From Palsa-504 sp963808615 (lineage in GTDB: Bacteria; Actinomycetota; Actinomycetes; Streptosporangiales; Streptosporangiaceae), in assembly GCA_963808615.1 (NCBI GenBank), contig CAWEGV010000013.1:186001-250000 (forward strand): DNA of 64,000 nucleotides, in the 5' to 3' direction. Below, piece by piece: positions 36,392 through 46,132 of this stretch. Within the stretch, counting starts at the first letter, position 1. Each line of letters starts with the position of its first letter. Made by a program: the position numbers and the translations under genes. Below the pieces are notes generated by a model. The model searched no databases. It was not told where the DNA came from and saw nothing but the letters and a program-made list of their open reading frames with translations.

Positions 36392-36735
36392 CGGACCACT
36401 CCGTTGAGCCGCCCGGCGCGGAACGCAGAATCGTCACCAAGGTGGAAGTAGAGGTGACCCTCGAGCGTGCCATCGGGGTTGAGCGCGGCCCATCCGCGGC
36501 CGCTCACGTCGTCGCCCTCGTCGGAGCCTTGCCAGGAGAACTCAACGCCCGGCCTGCCATCACGATCCGCATCGCGGCAGTCCAGTTCTCCCGTCACCGC
36601 GATGAAGCCCAGTCCGCCGAGACCGTCCTCATCGAACTCGATGAAGCCGGGCTCGACCCGGTCGACGGTCTCCTGATCCCAGTTATCCATCTCGGTGATA
36701 CGCCACCGGCCTGTGATCTTCCTACTCTCGGACAT
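36388..36735 (-). CDS. Conserved 115-residue protein of unknown function
   Basis: A compact soluble protein with KITGRWRITEMDNWDQETVD, FIEFDEDGLGGLGFIAVTGE, CRDADRDGRPGVEFSWQGSD and GRGWAALNPDGTLEGHLYFH. The pattern is of a single beta-rich domain and is very widespread in bacteria, usually without known function. Its stop overlaps the start of the helical-repeat gene (four bases). It often occurs as a stand-alone gene in accessory DNA. Confidence 0.75.
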   Translation of the reverse strand: MSESRKITGRWRITEMDNWDQETVDRVEPGFIEFDEDGLGGLGFIAVTGELDCRDADRDGRPGVEFSWQGSDEGDDVSGRGWAALNPDGTLEGHLYFHLGDDSAFRAGRLNGVVR

Positions 36736-36842
36736 GCGACGAGAGTAGCGGCCCGAAGGGCTGCCGCGTGGACAAGGCGGACTCGAGGTCCGTCGAGCAG
36801 GATCCCTGAGGCTGGCAGCTCGCTCAGCGATGGCGGTGTCGC

Positions 36843-37462
36843 TTAGAGAGGGTCCGCTTCACTGGCTGGTTCCGGACCACGCGCAGGTGGGGGCGGTCCG
36901 GACGTGGCCTTCCTTGACAGGATCGGCTCGGCTACGAGAGTCCGGAACTCCTTGAGCGTCTCACGCGCCGGATACCCAGACTCGCTGACCGCCAGGACGA
37001 TATCCTCCCGGGCCGCGCGGCGCAGCTTGCCGAGTTGCCCGCGCACCGCGTCGGGACCGCCGAGCTCCAGGAACTGCAGCATGTTCGCGGCCATCAGCCA
37101 GGGGGCTTCTGGCGCTACCTCGTCAGGGCCGCGGTCCCCCTTTCTCGCGAACAGAACAACCGGCCCCAGCTCCGGATCGGTCAGCATGCTCGCGAGCATC
37201 TCCTCGCCCTCCGGCACGGCTGCGGCGAGGGCCTTCAGCAGCGCCACCTTGCGGGAGAGAAACGGGCACTCCCCGATCGCCTGCACGAATGGCTCCAGCG
37301 AGCCGGGATTCGGCGAGCCGCCATGGGCATCCCGCCAGCCGGTGATCTCCTCGGCCGCGCTCGGCGGCGTGTGGTGCTCGGCGACCGTGCCGAGCACCTC
37401 GGCCGCGGACGGGTTCACCAGCTCGCCGACAAGCCCCGCCTCCCTGCCCTCGGCGAGCAGAC
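36843..37462 (-). pseudogene. Truncated C-terminal copy of the 663-residue gene
   Basis: The last 205 codons correspond to the C-terminal third of the intact copy (LLAEGREAGLVGEL, VAEHHTPPSAAEEI, VLLFARKGDRGPDEVA-like region, LEFLEMGGPDAVR-like LQFLELGGPDAVRGQLGKLR). Homology stops abruptly at about 37462, where transposase-like sequence on the other strand begins. It differs more from copy 1 than copy 3 does, so it is an older paralogue cut by a rearrangement. Confidence 0.75.
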
Positions 37463-38350
37463 CGAGGTCACCCGGCTGCTGTTCTGCCAGCTGCCTCCCG
37501 CATGCCGCCAGCTGCTCGGCGTGCCCGGCACCGCCACCACCCAGCGGGCCTTCAAGGCCGCCTACCGCCGGGGTCCGGTACTGCTTCCACGCGATCTTGT
37601 CCGTCGCTGACCCCTCGCCGCTGCCGAAAACCCGGCGGCTGACCAAGGACGAGCTCCGGGCCCGCACCAAACCGGTCACCCCCGGCCAGGCTGCCGCTGC
37701 CCGCAGCCGGCTCGAGACGCTGGTCAATGTCCTGCTGGAAGCCAGCGTCTCGGTCCTCACCTAGGAAGAACGCGCCGCCCCCGGCGGCGGCACCGACCTG
37801 GATGCCAACCCGGTGCCGCTGTTTCCCGCGGCCCGTCCAAGCGCACCGGGCTCTGCACTAGCGACCCGACGGCGGCTGGTATGTCCGCGAGGGCGACCAC
37901 CCGAGCGCTTCAACCTGCCCGCCCGGGCTCTGGGCTACCAGCCGGTCATGGATTACCGCGCCGGCCAGCTCGGCATCCAGGCGAATACCAGCGGAGCCAT
38001 CCTCGTGGAGGGAACCTGGTACTGCCCGGCCTGCCGGAGCCGCTGATCACCGCCACCACGCAACACCGCGATCACGCCATCAGCAGCGAGCTCTACCACC
38101 AGCAGATCGCCGCCCGGGCCCCCTATCAGCTCAAACGCAAAGACGGCCCCGACGCCGACGGCTACCAGCGGCTGACCTGCCCTACGGCACCGCGCTGCTG
38201 CTGACCTTCGCCAACATCCGCAAGATCCGCGCCTGGCGGGCCCTGACCGCCAGCGCCACACCCGCCACCGCCCAGCGGGCACGCCGACGCCGCACCAGCC
38301 TCCGCGACTACCTGCAGACGGCTGACACCCGCAAAGCTCCCAGCACCACC
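37463..38350 (+). pseudogene. Decayed transposase
   Basis: Fragments in different frames give EVTRLLFCQLPPACRQLLGV, then WYVREGDHPERFNLPARALG, QLGIQANTSGAILVEGTWYC and ISSELYHQQIAARAPYQLKR followed by KDGPDADGYQRLTCP. These occur in order in a family of actinobacterial transposases that I recognise but cannot place in an IS family. At least three frame changes and stops are present. It abuts the truncated copy of the 663-residue gene and probably caused its truncation. Confidence 0.55.
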
Positions 38351-38544
38351 ACCGACCAGCATCACCAGCCAGGCAACAGGCACGCTCCAGGCGGCCACAA
38401 CGCTGCGACCCGGCTGCCGGCGCCCGGCCAACAGGCCCCGCGCGGCGGCCAGAGCCAACATCAGACACCGCAAGGCACAATCAGAAACGGTCACCGGCAC
38501 AGTTCTGCCGGCACGACACCGGCAGTTCTGTCGGTATCCCTGGC

Positions 38545-38589
38545 TGGCTCCCGCGATAGGACTCGAACCTATAACCTGCCGGTTAACAG
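38545..38589 (-). tRNA. 3' fragment of tRNA-Asn(GUU), attachment-site scar
   Basis: Read on the minus strand, the 45 bp run from the anticodon loop (CTGTTAA, anticodon GTT) through the variable loop and T arm (GGTTCGAGTCC) to the discriminator and encoded CCA (GCGGGAGCCA). The 5' half (acceptor strand, D arm and 5' anticodon stem) is absent; upstream sequence does not pair. A fragment covering the anticodon loop to the 3' end is what tyrosine-integrase elements leave at one end after inserting into a tRNA gene. No integrase is close by. Confidence 0.8.
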
Positions 38590-38806
38590 AAGGTCTGTCC
38601 TGGACCTGGGAGCGCCAGCCCTGTGAAGCTGTCCAGTCCGCTGCACCTGCATAAATGCTTGTCAGGGGCTTACACGGTCATTTTAGCAGTCGTGCCGACG
38701 TGTGCCAGGGAATGCCGTTTCGTCCGTGTTAGTCGCGTGTTGGACGCCCTCCCACACCGGCCTCGTGTTGGTCTTGTGTTGGCGCAAGACGCTCATGTCG
38801 GCGTGG

Positions 38807-39244
38807 TTATGCGTGTCCTGGATCGAGCAACCGCCGCATTGGCTGGCCGGTCACCTCGGCGATCAGGTCGTAGTCGCTGTCGACGTGCAGCACCTCGGCG
38901 CCGTGCAGTTCGGCGGTCGCGGCGATGATTAGGTCCGGGATCGGGCGCCGGTGACCATTGCCGCGATGCTGGGCCAGCAGCCGCTGGACCTCCAGCGCCC
39001 GGTCCATCGCCGCCTCGCTGACCGGCAGCCATTCCAGGGCCCGCTGGCCCGCGAGCAGCGCCTCCAGGTCTTTGTGGTCCCGCGCGGAGTAGCAGATCTC
39101 CAGTGCTGTCATGTGGCACGCCGCGATGACGTGCGCGCTGCGCAGCGTCAGGAACGCGGCCCGGGCGCGGGTGTCTCGCCTGGCCCATTCCAGCGCGGAC
39201 TTGTCCGCGAGCAGCACGCTCAACCGCGTCCGCCGTCTCGCCAC
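38807..39244 (-). CDS. vapC: VapC-type PIN-domain toxin
   Basis: A 145-residue PIN ribonuclease. The four acidic residues are visible: Asp in LLADKSALEW, Glu in MTALEICYS, Asp in PIPDLIIAATA, and Asp in HVDSDYDLIA. It cleaves RNA (tRNA or rRNA in known VapCs). The start is GTG at 39244, overlapping the vapB gene by 25 bp, the normal toxin-antitoxin arrangement. It lies 220 bp from the tRNA fragment in accessory DNA. Confidence 0.88.
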   Translation of the reverse strand: MARRRTRLSVLLADKSALEWARRDTRARAAFLTLRSAHVIAACHMTALEICYSARDHKDLEALLAGQRALEWLPVSEAAMDRALEVQRLLAQHRGNGHRRPIPDLIIAATAELHGAEVLHVDSDYDLIAEVTGQPMRRLLDPGHA

Positions 39245-39435
39245 GCCCCGCGCAGCGCCTCATCGGACAGGTCGGTGCCCGTCTCGTCGAGGATCTCGAG
39301 CATGCGGGCGGCGGCCCGCTGGTTCGCCACGCGGCGCAGGGCGGCGTTCACGGTCGCCACCTTGCTCGTGGTACCGAGTTCCTCGCTCGCCAGCGACAAC
39401 GCGTCGTCATCCAGGTCAACCACCGTCCTCGACAT
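39220..39435 (-). CDS. vapB: VapB-type antitoxin
   Basis: A 71-residue antitoxin of the ribbon-helix-helix / DUF2191 type: MSRTVVDLDDDALSLASEEL, then TTSKVATVNAALRRVA and a C-terminal toxin-binding tail (LSDEALRGAWRDGGRG). ATG at 39435 has GGAGG 6-10 nt upstream. It precedes and overlaps vapC. Confidence 0.88.
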   Translation of the reverse strand: MSRTVVDLDDDALSLASEELGTTSKVATVNAALRRVANQRAAARMLEILDETGTDLSDEALRGAWRDGGRG

Positions 39436-39447
39436 CAGATCCTCCAC

Positions 39448-39962
39448 GGTAATGATGTCCGCTAACGAGAATATTGTACATCAATCAGTATGCGAGGAGC
39501 ACCATGAGCAAGGCAGCTCAATCGCTGCGGTGTGCCCCCGCGCACGGACTGCGTGAAGCTGGTCGGCGAAAGTGTGTGGGTTCACGTCGACGAGCCGACC
39601 GGGTGCGTCGTCGGTGAGTTCGGTCAGCGACATCTAGTCTCCGGTGAGCAGCCGATCAGCGATCGCGGCTTGTGCCGGAGTAGCTTGCAGATGTGGTCCC
39701 CGACTCTATTCTCGGCGATGAGGTGATGCACACGAACTGTCTCACGGCGCCCGATGCGGTGGCGCGGTGGGTGGCCTGGTCTTCCACGGCGTTTCAGTGC
39801 CGCTCGAAGTGGATCACGTGGGCCGCGAGATCCGCAGGGCTTGGAGCACGCGGTGATGCGAGCACCAGACGATTATGCCGACGCGGGGGCTCGCCGCGGT
39901 CCGGTTGCGGGCACTTGCCGCGTAAGGCCACCCGGCAGGAGAGCCTGGGCCGACGTGTGTTG
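39448..39962. other. Intergenic region, no intact gene
   Basis: No supported gene in 515 bp. The first 60 bp are AT-rich and probably hold the vapBC promoter (TATTGTACATCAATC near 39471). The remainder has short disconnected frames on both strands. Confidence 0.4.
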
Positions 39963-41960
39963 TCAGCGGCCTCGGCGTTTCCCCCGACGGGAACGCGGGG
40001 CGGGGATGTTCCGGACGGCGCGCGGCCGGGACGGGGTGCTGGGGATCGGCTCGGCGACGAGGACCCGGAAGTCCTCGAGCGTCTCGCGCGCCGGAAAGCC
40101 GGAGTCACGCACAGCTCAGACGGCGGCCTCCCGCTGGTAGCGGGGAAGCTCCTCAAGCTCTTCCCGTACCGCGTCCGGACCTCCGATCTCGAGGAACTCC
40201 AGCAGGCTTCCGGCCATCAGCCAGGCGGCTTCCGCCGGGCTCACCTCCCCGGGTTTGCGGTCCTGTTTCTCCGCAAGCAGGACGACCGGCGCAAGCTCGG
40301 GATCGCACAACAACCCGGCTAGCAGGTCGTCTCCCTCCGGGACAGCCTTGACGAGGGTCTGCAGCATCGCGACCCGCCGGGAACGGACAGTCGCGGATCG
40401 CCTGCACGAGCGGATCCAGCCAGCCGCCGTGGGCGGCCCGCCAGATCGCGATCTCCTCCATCCCCGTCTCAGGCGTGTAATGCTCCGCGACCGTGCCGAG
40501 CAACTCCGCCGGCGAGGCGTCCGCCAGCTCCCCGACGAGCCCGGCCTCCCTGCCCTCGGCTAGCATGCGCTGCCGCATCGCGCGAGTGCCCAGCGGCGTG
40601 AGGCTCACCAGGCGCCCGGGCTCGGCCAGCAGCTCGCGCAGCGCGGCGGCCCGCTCGCGGCTGAACGAGGCGTCCGCTATGCCGGACGCCTCGTCCAGGT
40701 CTTCAGAAAACACGCCGCTGGCCAAGCCGCGGGTCGAGGTCACCGCGCCGAGCGCCTCAAAGGCGTCGAAGATGTGCTCCACGTCGTTGTCCACCCGCCC
40801 GCGCAGGCCCATCTGGCCAAGCGGGCTGAGGGAGTCCACATCGAAGTGAGCCCGGACCGTTTCCCACACCGACTCCGCGAGCCGGGCCACCGGGACCGGT
40901 TCGTCCATGCTGTAGATCGCGGCCAGCAGGTCGGGCACGATCACGTCGTACAGAAGCCGCACCGGCGACGCGGGCTCGTCCGCCCAGATGGGACGGCAGA
41001 CGGCGTCGCCGAGATCGATAGCGGCCTCAACGCGCGCTGCCACAGGGCCTCGGCGTCGGCCAGCACCGGCCGCGCCTTCGCCACCGGCACCAGGCGCGTA
41101 CCCTGCTTGCGGACTAGGCGCGCCTTCTTCGCCCAGTTCACGATCAGCTCCAGGCCCGGAAGCTCAGTGGCGCTGCGGAACCTCAGGCACTCATCGCCGG
41201 TCCCGAGCAGCGCGATCAGCTCCCGGGCATCCGCGGGCCTGATGTTCCCGGCCGTGGTGAGCGTCCGCCCCTTCGGCCAAGCCAATCCGCGAAGGCACGA
41301 AGCTGCCCGACCGCTTTGCTGCGTCTTGCCGCCGCGGTCAGTTCCTCCCCGTCCGGCAGGCTCACCGGGAGCTGGGCGAATTTGCGCTCCTGGCCCGCGG
41401 CGGGCCGGTCGAGCTGCCGCTCCAGCGCACGCCCCAGCAGATCCTCATCGAGCACCAGCCGGCCTTCCTGGACATCGGACAGGAAGGCCTCCAGCGCCTC
41501 GGGATCGCCGATGTCCACGCCGCGGTCCCAGGCGGACATCATTACTGTCTTCGCCATCCCGTACCGCTCCTGGTCGCCGATCGCTTCAGCGAACTCCTTC
41601 GCGGTCGCATCGATGGCGGACTCGTTCTCCTCGACGGCCGCGCCCCGGGGGTCGCGCAGCCCGTGAGCGTCCAGGCAAGCGCAGCAGGGTCCGCAGCGTC
41701 TCTGGCGCGTCCAGCAGATACTCCTCAGAGGCCGAGACCTTCGCCGGAATCCATTCCAGCAGCGCCCGGCCTACCTGCACCGGGGTCCAGTAGCCGAGCC
41801 GCCCGTCCGAGCTGAAGTGCCGCGAATCAAGCAGCGCCCCGGCCAGCGAAAGCGACATCGCCAGGCCATTCGCCCCGGCCCAGGCCACGCACAGCCTCAG
41901 TAGCAGCTCACGGGTGGCGAGGTAGGCATCGGTTTCCTCGATCTCGTAACAGGTACGCAC
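39963..41960 (-). pseudogene. Frameshifted copy of the 663-residue gene (copy 3)
   Basis: Nearly the whole gene is present and close to copy 1: MRTCYEIEETDAYLATRELL at 41960, DRGVDIGDPEALEAFLSDVQ, NWAKKARLVRKQGTRLVPVA, VDNDVEHIFDAFEALGAVTS, LEFLEIGGPDAVREELEELP and the basic end RRGKRRGR at 39963. It reads in at least five frame segments, with breaks near 41660, 41570, 41270, 41040 and 40390, so it cannot make a full product. The IS1380 element lies 13 bp before its start codon and separates it from a truncated copy of the 231-residue gene. Confidence 0.8.
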
Positions 41961-41973
41961 CGCTCAACCTTAG

Positions 41974-43688
41974 CCTCAATCCACCGCCGAAATTCTGATG
42001 CCTGTCTTGCTGTTCTGGCCGACGGATAAATGATCTTGATGGTTTTCCGGGCGTGGCTTTCCTGCCGCTGGCCTTGTTCTGCGGCTTGTCCGGGTATTCG
42101 GCTGAGGGACCGGGACTGGCGGCCTGGGCGGCCGTGCGGGTGCGGTGACCGGGTCTGGGCAGGTCAGGCCGCGGCGGCGGGCGGGCCGCAGGCGGCCTCG
42201 AACAGATTCATCCATGCGGTCTGGCGGTGCCAGCCTTCGGGCAGGTGCATGGTGATGTGTCCGCGGCCGTGACGCGCTATGCGGGCAGCGACGGCGATCA
42301 GCTGGCCGCGGATGGTCGCGCCGCGGGCTTTGGCGAACAAGGCGCCGGCCAGGCAGCCGGCCGCGCGGGTCAGGTTATGGCAGATGGCCGCCAGAGCCAG
42401 CCACGCGGCGTTCGCCGGGAAATGCCCGGACGGCAGGTGTGCCAGGGGGCCGCTGGTCAGGTCCGCGAACACCTGCTCGACGATGGCGTGATCACGGTGG
42501 TGTGCCTCGGCCTGGACCATCTCGAATGGCGAGTCGGTGAACAGGGCGTGGTAGCGCCAGATCGTGAACAGCTCGTCCTGGCCTTCGGCGGCTTTGCGGT
42601 TGAGGTCCTTGACCCGGCGGACGATCAGCCGGGCGGTGATCGCCTTGCCTTTCTTCGACGCGAACGCCGTGTAGGGCACCTCGGCGACCTCGGCGTCGGA
42701 GATCAGCCGGTTCTGGTCCTCATCCCAGATCGCCCGCGGGTAGGTGATGGGCGTCCAGGCGTTCTCGCCGATGGCGGCGATCGCGGCGCGGATCTTGGGA
42801 TCCATCCGCACGGTGACCGAGAAGCACGCGCCACCGCGGCGGATCGCGCCCAGGACCGCGGCGGAGTAGTACGCCGAATCGATCCGGAACACGATCTTGC
42901 CGGTGCACCCGGCCTCGCGGGCTGCGCTGATCGCCTCGGCGGCCAGCGACGCGGCGCCGCGGGCTGAGTTCGCTTTGCCGCCCCGCAGCCGGGTGGCCGC
43001 GATCACCGGCGCGGCCAGCGGCGTGGAGATCACCGCTGCCAGTGCGTTCAGGCCGCGGACCATCAGGCTCTTGCCCTGGATCTTCGTGTGCCCGAACCCG
43101 GCGCCGTCCTTGGCGTGGCCATATACCCGTTTCTGCATCGAGTCCATGTCCACGAACGCCAGTACATCAGCGCCGGGCAGCAGCGGAGCCCGGCTGGCCA
43201 GCTCTGCCAGCAGCTGGCGGGCCACGGCGTCCAGCTGGCGCACGTTCCCCCAGGTGAACGACCGCAGGAACGACCCCAGCGTGGACGGGGCCCGGATCCC
43301 GCCGAACACCTCCGTCATGGCGCCGTGCCGCAGGACGTCCATGTCGTCGATGCTGTCCGCCCCGGCGGCCATGCCCGCAACCAGGCAGGGGATCTTCAGG
43401 TGCGGGTTCACCCCGGCCGGGCTGGCGATCGTGACATGCTCGCCGGCCAGGTCCGCCAGGCCGCACCGCTGTGCCAGGGCCATGACCGGGACCAGGCCGG
43501 CCCGCGACACGAGATTCGGGTCATCAAACGATGCGTGCGTCTTGGCGGGATCATGCGACAATCGCACTTGCGAGGTGTCCTCTCGATCTGGGTTATGGCA
43601 GCTTCAGTAACTCCCATCGTCCCAGTTCAGAGGACACCTTTCGCGTCGGCGCGCCCAGACGTATCCCTATTTACGCGGTGGATTGAGG
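41974..43688. mobile_element. Complete IS1380-family insertion sequence
   Basis: The left end is CCTCAATCCACCGC (41974-41987) and the right end GCGGTGGATTGAGG (43675-43688), a perfect 14-bp inverted repeat. CTTAG flanks both sides (41969-41973 and 43689-43693), a target duplication of 4-5 bp as expected for IS1380. Copy 1 of the duplicated block has the uninterrupted equivalent (CCCTAGCTACCGG at 34513-34525). The length is 1715 bp, with one transposase gene reading leftwards. Confidence 0.9.
42164..43567 (-). CDS. IS1380-family DDE transposase
   Basis: A 467-residue transposase. The DDE-group-1 pattern is present: VLAFVDMDSMQKRVYGHAKD, GKIVFRIDSAYYSAAVLGAI, and a late helical segment ANAAWLALAAICHNLTRAAG. 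The N-terminus MRLSHDPAKTHASFDDPNLV and C-terminus HITMHLPEGWHRQTAWMNLF also match the family. The frame is intact and the inverted repeats are perfect, so the element is probably recent and active. Confidence 0.92.
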   Translation of the reverse strand: MRLSHDPAKTHASFDDPNLVSRAGLVPVMALAQRCGLADLAGEHVTIASPAGVNPHLKIPCLVAGMAAGADSIDDMDVLRHGAMTEVFGGIRAPSTLGSFLRSFTWGNVRQLDAVARQLLAELASRAPLLPGADVLAFVDMDSMQKRVYGHAKDGAGFGHTKIQGKSLMVRGLNALAAVISTPLAAPVIAATRLRGGKANSARGAASLAAEAISAAREAGCTGKIVFRIDSAYYSAAVLGAIRRGGACFSVTVRMDPKIRAAIAAIGENAWTPITYPRAIWDEDQNRLISDAEVAEVPYTAFASKKGKAITARLIVRRVKDLNRKAAEGQDELFTIWRYHALFTDSPFEMVQAEAHHRDHAIVEQVFADLTSGPLAHLPSGHFPANAAWLALAAICHNLTRAAGCLAGALFAKARGATIRGQLIAVAARIARHGRGHITMHLPEGWHRQTAWMNLFEAACGPPAAAA

Positions 43689-43806
43689 CTTAGCTACCGG
43701 GCACGCTTCCGACCACGCGCTCCGCGATCTAGTCTCTGGACCGTGCGGGAGCGCATGAGCAGGCAGTTCGCTGACGGAAGCCGAATGCTATCGGGATTCC
43801 GTGCCG

Positions 43807-44099
43807 TCAGGACCGCAGTCCCACCAGGTAATGGAAGTTGCCGTCGCCGACGTTCTGGCGGAGCGTGTGCATAATACGCCATGTGTCGTCATGGGGGCCT
43901 TCGATGTACATGGGCATGCCGTCCCTGCCGAACTCCAGGTCGCACACGCCGTCGCACTCACCGAGATGCCCGGCGGCCTTCGCGAAGTCCGCGTGCGGCG
44001 CGAACCCGAGCCCGCGAGCGTACCCGACCGCGCCGAACACGATCCGCTGGGCGAGAACCAGCGGCACCTCCACGGGTTCCCCTGGATAACTGCGGAAGG
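43807..44099 (-). pseudogene. Truncated copy of the 231-residue gene
   Basis: The last 95 codons (GYARGLGFAPHADFAKAAGH, LEFGRDGMPMYIEGPHDD, GNFHYLVGLRS) are nearly identical to those of module gene A at 34624. The first 135 codons, including the helix-turn-helix-like segment, are missing: at 44100 the sequence switches to the AfsR-like fragment. It and copy 3 of gene B are the second instance of the A-B pair. Confidence 0.8.
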
Positions 44100-44101
44100 T
44101 C

Positions 44102-45752
44102 AGCGAGTACCTCGGCGCGGGCGCGCAACTCCTCGTGATCGACAACTGCGAACACGTGCTCGCCGACGCCCGCGAGCTGACCGGGGCACTGCTGCGCGCC
44201 TACCCGCAGGTGCGGATCATCGCCACCAGCCGGCACCGGCTGGGACTGCGCGATGAGCAGGTGCTGCCGCTGGACCCGCTGCTCACCGAGGCCGCGGACG
44301 TGCCCGCGCAACGGCTGCGCGACACCGCACCGGTCCGGCTGTTCATCGACCGGATGCGCCGCGTGCGTCCCAGCCTCCTAGTGACCGCAAGAACCGTGGC
44401 GCTCAGCGCAGCACTATGCCGACGGCTCGACGGGGTGCCGCTGGCGATCGAGCTGGCGGCAGCGCAGGCGGCGACGATCGGCCTGGCGCCGGTGCTGGAC
44501 CGGCTCGGCGACCTAGACGTGCTCGCCGACGCCGACGGCGGCATGCGGGCGGTACTGGACCGTTCCTGGACCCTGCTCACCCGCAGCGAGCAGGAGCTGC
44601 TGGCATGACTGTGGCGCGGTCGGGCCTGCGCGTACCGCGCACGCCCGCTGGATCCGCGACTAGCACAGGCCGCAGCCGCCGACGTCCGCGCCGGAGGTGC
44701 CGGCGAGCCACTGCACCGGCTGCTGGAGGAATACCGCGCCGATCTGCTCGCGGCGGTGCGCGGGGCGCTGGAGGAGGGCGAGGTTGAACTGGCCGGGGCG
44801 ATCACCGCGGCGCTGGGCTGGTGCTCGCACTGGGCACTCGATGGCGAGCTGCTGACACTGGTGCGGGACGTGGCCCGCGACCCGCGCCTGCCCGCGACAC
44901 CGGGCGCCGCGCTCGCGGCAGCGTCCGGCGCGCTCTACGCGGCACAGCTCGGCGACCTGGATGAGGCGCACCAGCTCGGCACCCGGGCACTGACCATCGC
45001 CGCCACCGCTGACGAGCAGTGCATGGCGCTGTACGCGCTCGGGGTGGCCTGCGTCTACCGCGGTGAGCACGCGGAATCGGTGCGGCACTGGCGGCAGCTG
45101 CTCGATCTTCCCGGCGGGCCGGCACCGCTGCGGGTCGACGCGCACGCCGGCATGGCGCTGCTCGCTTGTTTCCAAGCCGATCAGGTGACCGCGAGGCAGC
45201 AGGCGGAGCAGGTCCTAGCTGCCGCCCGGGAGGCGGGTCCGCTCGGGGCCTTCGCGACATACACGATGGGTGAGGTCCGGCTGCGGGAGGACCCCGCGGC
45301 CGCGGTCGAGATCCTCGAACTCGCCGTATCCCAGGCCGAGGCCGGCCGTACCGCGCAGATCGCCGAGGTCGCGCGCATCGCGCTCGGCTCCGCCCTGGTC
45401 CGGCTCGGCCACCACGACGAGGCCTGCGGGTGTTCCCCGATCTGCTGCATCAGCTGCGCCGCGGGGCGGATGGCCGCAGCTGTCGACTAGCCTGCGCGTC
45501 CTCGCCGAACTGCTGGAGGCACTCGGCCGCCCGCAGGACGCGGCGCTGCTGCTCGCCAGCGCGAGCGCCGACCCGTCCGCCCCGCCGACCACCGGCGACG
45601 ACGTCCCGCGCTACCGCCAACTGCAGCGCCGGATCATCGACCAGATCGGGACGGATGCACACCAGCGGCTGGCGGATCAGGCCGCCCTGCTCCCCCGGGT
45701 CCAGGTCCTGGACCGGGCGCTTGGCGCGCTTGCCGCGGCAGCACGCGGATGA
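44102..45752 (+). pseudogene. Broken AfsR/LuxR-type regulator (NB-ARC ATPase and TPR part)
   Basis: The first segment shows the Walker B region of an NB-ARC ATPase (LLVIDNCEHVLADARE), then ATSRHRLGLRDEQVLPLDPL and LDGVPLAIELAAAQ. The P-loop and any N-terminal SARP or DNA-binding domain are missing. After frame breaks near 44605 and 45430 it continues with TPR-like repeats (GALYAAQLGDLDEAHQLGTR, EILELAVSQAEAGRTAQIAE) and ends LGRPQDAALLLASASADPSA ... ALGALAAAARG. Such proteins control secondary metabolism; this one is a 5'-truncated relic. Confidence 0.7.
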
Positions 45753-45899
45753 CCGCCGCCGGGCCCCACGTTCATCGCCGACGACGGGGGCCAGCGCCCA
45801 GACGGCGCTCCCCGACGACGCATCGGATGTACCAGGCGGACACGAATGCGACACGGCTAGCCTGGCTGAGCTTGACCGTCCGGCGAGGTTGACGCCCGG

Positions 45900-46074
45900 T
45901 CAGCCGATCAGCTCGTCGTGGGCGTACGGGTCGGTGGAGGCGTTCCAGAATTTTCGCCACCTTGCCGTCACGTAGATGGAAGATGTGCACGTCGTTGACC
46001 GTGACGCTCCGGCCGCACCGGCTTGCCATGGAGACCGCCAGCACGACACCGTGCTCGTCGTCGGGCATCGGCAA
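45900..46074 (-). pseudogene. C-terminal remnant of a SnoaL-like protein
   Basis: The last 50-odd codons read VTVNDVHIFHLRDGKVAK, then after one frameshift FWNASTDPYAHDELIG. This is the usual end of SnoaL/ketosteroid-isomerase-like proteins (strand, then W-x-x-S-x-D-x-Y-A-x-D-E). The N-terminal two thirds are absent. Confidence 0.55.
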
Positions 46075-46132
46075 GGCCGGGAGCGCGCGTGATTCCCGGA
46101 CGGTTCGGCAGGGGCCTGACGGACTGCCGCTG

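Larger units (their letters stand above)
39963..44099. repeat. Segmental duplication, copy 3 (interrupted by IS1380)
   Basis: This block repeats 32519-34925 in the same order and orientation, with 1.7 kb of IS1380 inserted in the spacer. The repeat ends at GGATAACTGCGGAAGG (about 44084-44099), where it joins an AfsR-like gene fragment. Confidence 0.7.
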
